Source: Hymenobacter sp. DG01 (GTDB taxonomy: Bacteria > Bacteroidota > Bacteroidia > Cytophagales > Hymenobacteraceae). Taken from it: 64,000 nt of DNA. Where the stretch lies: assembly GCF_006352025.1 (NCBI RefSeq), contig NZ_CP040936.1, positions 868,001-932,000 of the forward strand, read 5' to 3'. This document shows positions 63,065 to 64,000 of this stretch, in pieces. Positions within the stretch are counted from its first letter, which is position 1, and each line of letters begins with the position of its first letter. Made by a program: the position numbers and the translations under genes. The notes under the pieces are model-generated. The model saw only the letters and a list, made by a program, of their open reading frames with translations. It searched no databases and was not told the DNA's origin.

Positions 63065-63742
63065 ATGCACAGCCCAACCAAAAAATACGTCACCTACTTT
63101 CGAGTTAGTACCACCAAGCAAGGCATTTCCGGTCTGGGCATCGAAGCTCAACGAAATGCCGTCCGCGCATTCGTTCAAGACCCGACGCAGGTGCTGGCAG
63201 AATTTACAGAAGTAGAGAGTGGCAAGAACAACCAGCGCCCGCAACTGCAAGCCGCCATCGAGACAGCCAGGAAGCAAGGCGCTACGTTACTAATCGCAAA
63301 ACTTGACCGCCTCTCGCGCAACGCGGGGTTCATCTTTGCGCTACGGGATGCCGGCGTGGACTTCATATGCTGCGACATTCCCGATGCGAATACCCTCACG
63401 GTTGGCTTGTTTGCCGTCATTGCCCAACACGAGCGGGAAACCATCAGCAAGCGCACGAAAGACGCGCTGGCAGCTAAAAAGCAGCGAGGGGCTAAGCTGG
63501 GTTCACCCCAAAACTTAACCCCCGCTGCTATTCAAAAAGGACAAGAAGTCCGCCAACGAAACGCCCGCGAGAATCAGCAGAACCGCCAGGCGATGATGCT
63601 CAGCACACTGCTGCATAAGCAAGGGCATACCTTGACTTCTATCGCAGAGCAGCTAAACGCTGTAGGATGCCGAACCCGACGAGGCAATCAATTCTACCAT
63701 TCGTCCGTGCGAATACTGCTCAATAGAGCACTTGAATCGTGA
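63065..63742 (+). CDS. Serine site-specific recombinase (resolvase/invertase family)
   Basis: 225 residues. Catalytic domain (about 8-150) with Arg13 and the nucleophile Ser15 (YFRVSTTKQG), KLDRLSRNAGFIFALRDAGV, and HERETISKRTKDALAAKKQRG. The C-terminal region is a short HTH-like DNA-binding module (TSIAEQLNAVGCRTRRG). Likely a small resolvase/invertase-type enzyme acting on the nearby palindrome or on the island. Start ATG 63065. Confidence 0.9.
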   Translation: MHSPTKKYVTYFRVSTTKQGISGLGIEAQRNAVRAFVQDPTQVLAEFTEVESGKNNQRPQLQAAIETARKQGATLLIAKLDRLSRNAGFIFALRDAGVDFICCDIPDANTLTVGLFAVIAQHERETISKRTKDALAAKKQRGAKLGSPQNLTPAAIQKGQEVRQRNARENQQNRQAMMLSTLLHKQGHTLTSIAEQLNAVGCRTRRGNQFYHSSVRILLNRALES

Positions 63743-63755
63743 AAGGAATCGATGA

Positions 63756-64000
63756 CTAAGAAGGTGTTATGCTGTTTTCGTCAACTAGTAAGTCAGTCAG
63801 TATGGTGTCAATAATATCCGCACGGGTGGTGATGGCTACAATGAAATCATCTACAGATATGTAATCTGAGTACTCATTGTCGAGAACGGGAATAAGGCTA
63901 CGTATCTTTTTGTACAGCTTCTTGCCAACCTCAATATTCTTTCTGGGTGTGAACTTTGATTGATAACCAGAGCATGTAGGTCGTGGCTTCAAAATGTGAA
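63756..64000 (-). CDS. Hypothetical protein, 5' end beyond window
   Basis: At least 78 residues ending at 63756. Reads FTPRKNIEVGKKLYKKIRSL, then DNEYSDYISVDDFIVAITTR. A TTG at 63992 is possible, but the frame stays open to the window edge. No family recognised. Confidence 0.45.
   Translation of the reverse strand, partial: HILKPRPTCSGYQSKFTPRKNIEVGKKLYKKIRSLIPVLDNEYSDYISVDDFIVAITTRADIIDTILTDLLVDENSITPS

Overview
The window looks like a chromosome segment of a Bacteroidota bacterium of the Hymenobacter type (order Cytophagales). The first 36 kb are G+C rich. Supporting signs are a SusC/SusD pair, a secreted enzyme ending in a T9SS-style sorting domain, start sites without clear Shine-Dalgarno sequences, and TAnnTTTG promoter elements. 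The genus is an inference from these traits, not from a marker gene. I saw no rRNA, tRNA or CRISPR array.

Region 1 (1-21.7 kb) is an arabinan/L-arabinose utilization locus, almost all on the minus strand: a GH51 arabinofuranosidase, four GH43 enzymes, SusC/SusD, an MFS permease, transketolase, transaldolase, an aldose 1-epimerase and ribulokinase (its 3' end is cut by the window edge). A plus-strand LacI-type regulator sits at the far end. Seven near-identical palindromes of the form CACAA-N4-TTGTG lie before susC (two), the epimerase, transketolase, one GH43, GH51 and the regulator itself, so the locus reads as one regulon. Both uptake genes are broken as written: susC and the MFS gene each carry one in-frame TAG and one 1-nt frameshift.

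Region 2 (21.8-36.2 kb) is ordinary core-like DNA: a membrane-tailed exonuclease with a cNMP/CBS/DUF294 protein, a STAS-like protein, an ECF sigma/anti-sigma/DUF4097 operon, a beta-carbonic-anhydrase-like protein, a frameshifted amidohydrolase, YihY and DUF2062 membrane proteins, an SseB-like protein, and a lipoprotein/SCO/cytochrome c operon.

Region 3 (36.2 kb to the end) is visibly more A+T rich and starts inside a truncated gene, which suggests an acquired island. It holds orphan small genes, a KAP-like P-loop NTPase, a compact seven-gene glycan cluster (two nucleotide-sugar epimerases, two GT2 enzymes, three GT-C-like membrane proteins), a TIM-barrel-like lipoprotein, McrBC, and a complete type I restriction-modification operon (HsdR, HsdM, HsdS). 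After these come an eight-unit 21-22 bp repeat array, a 36-bp nested palindrome and a serine recombinase. The most unusual parts are the LacI operator set, the glycan cluster, and the repeat/palindrome/recombinase end.
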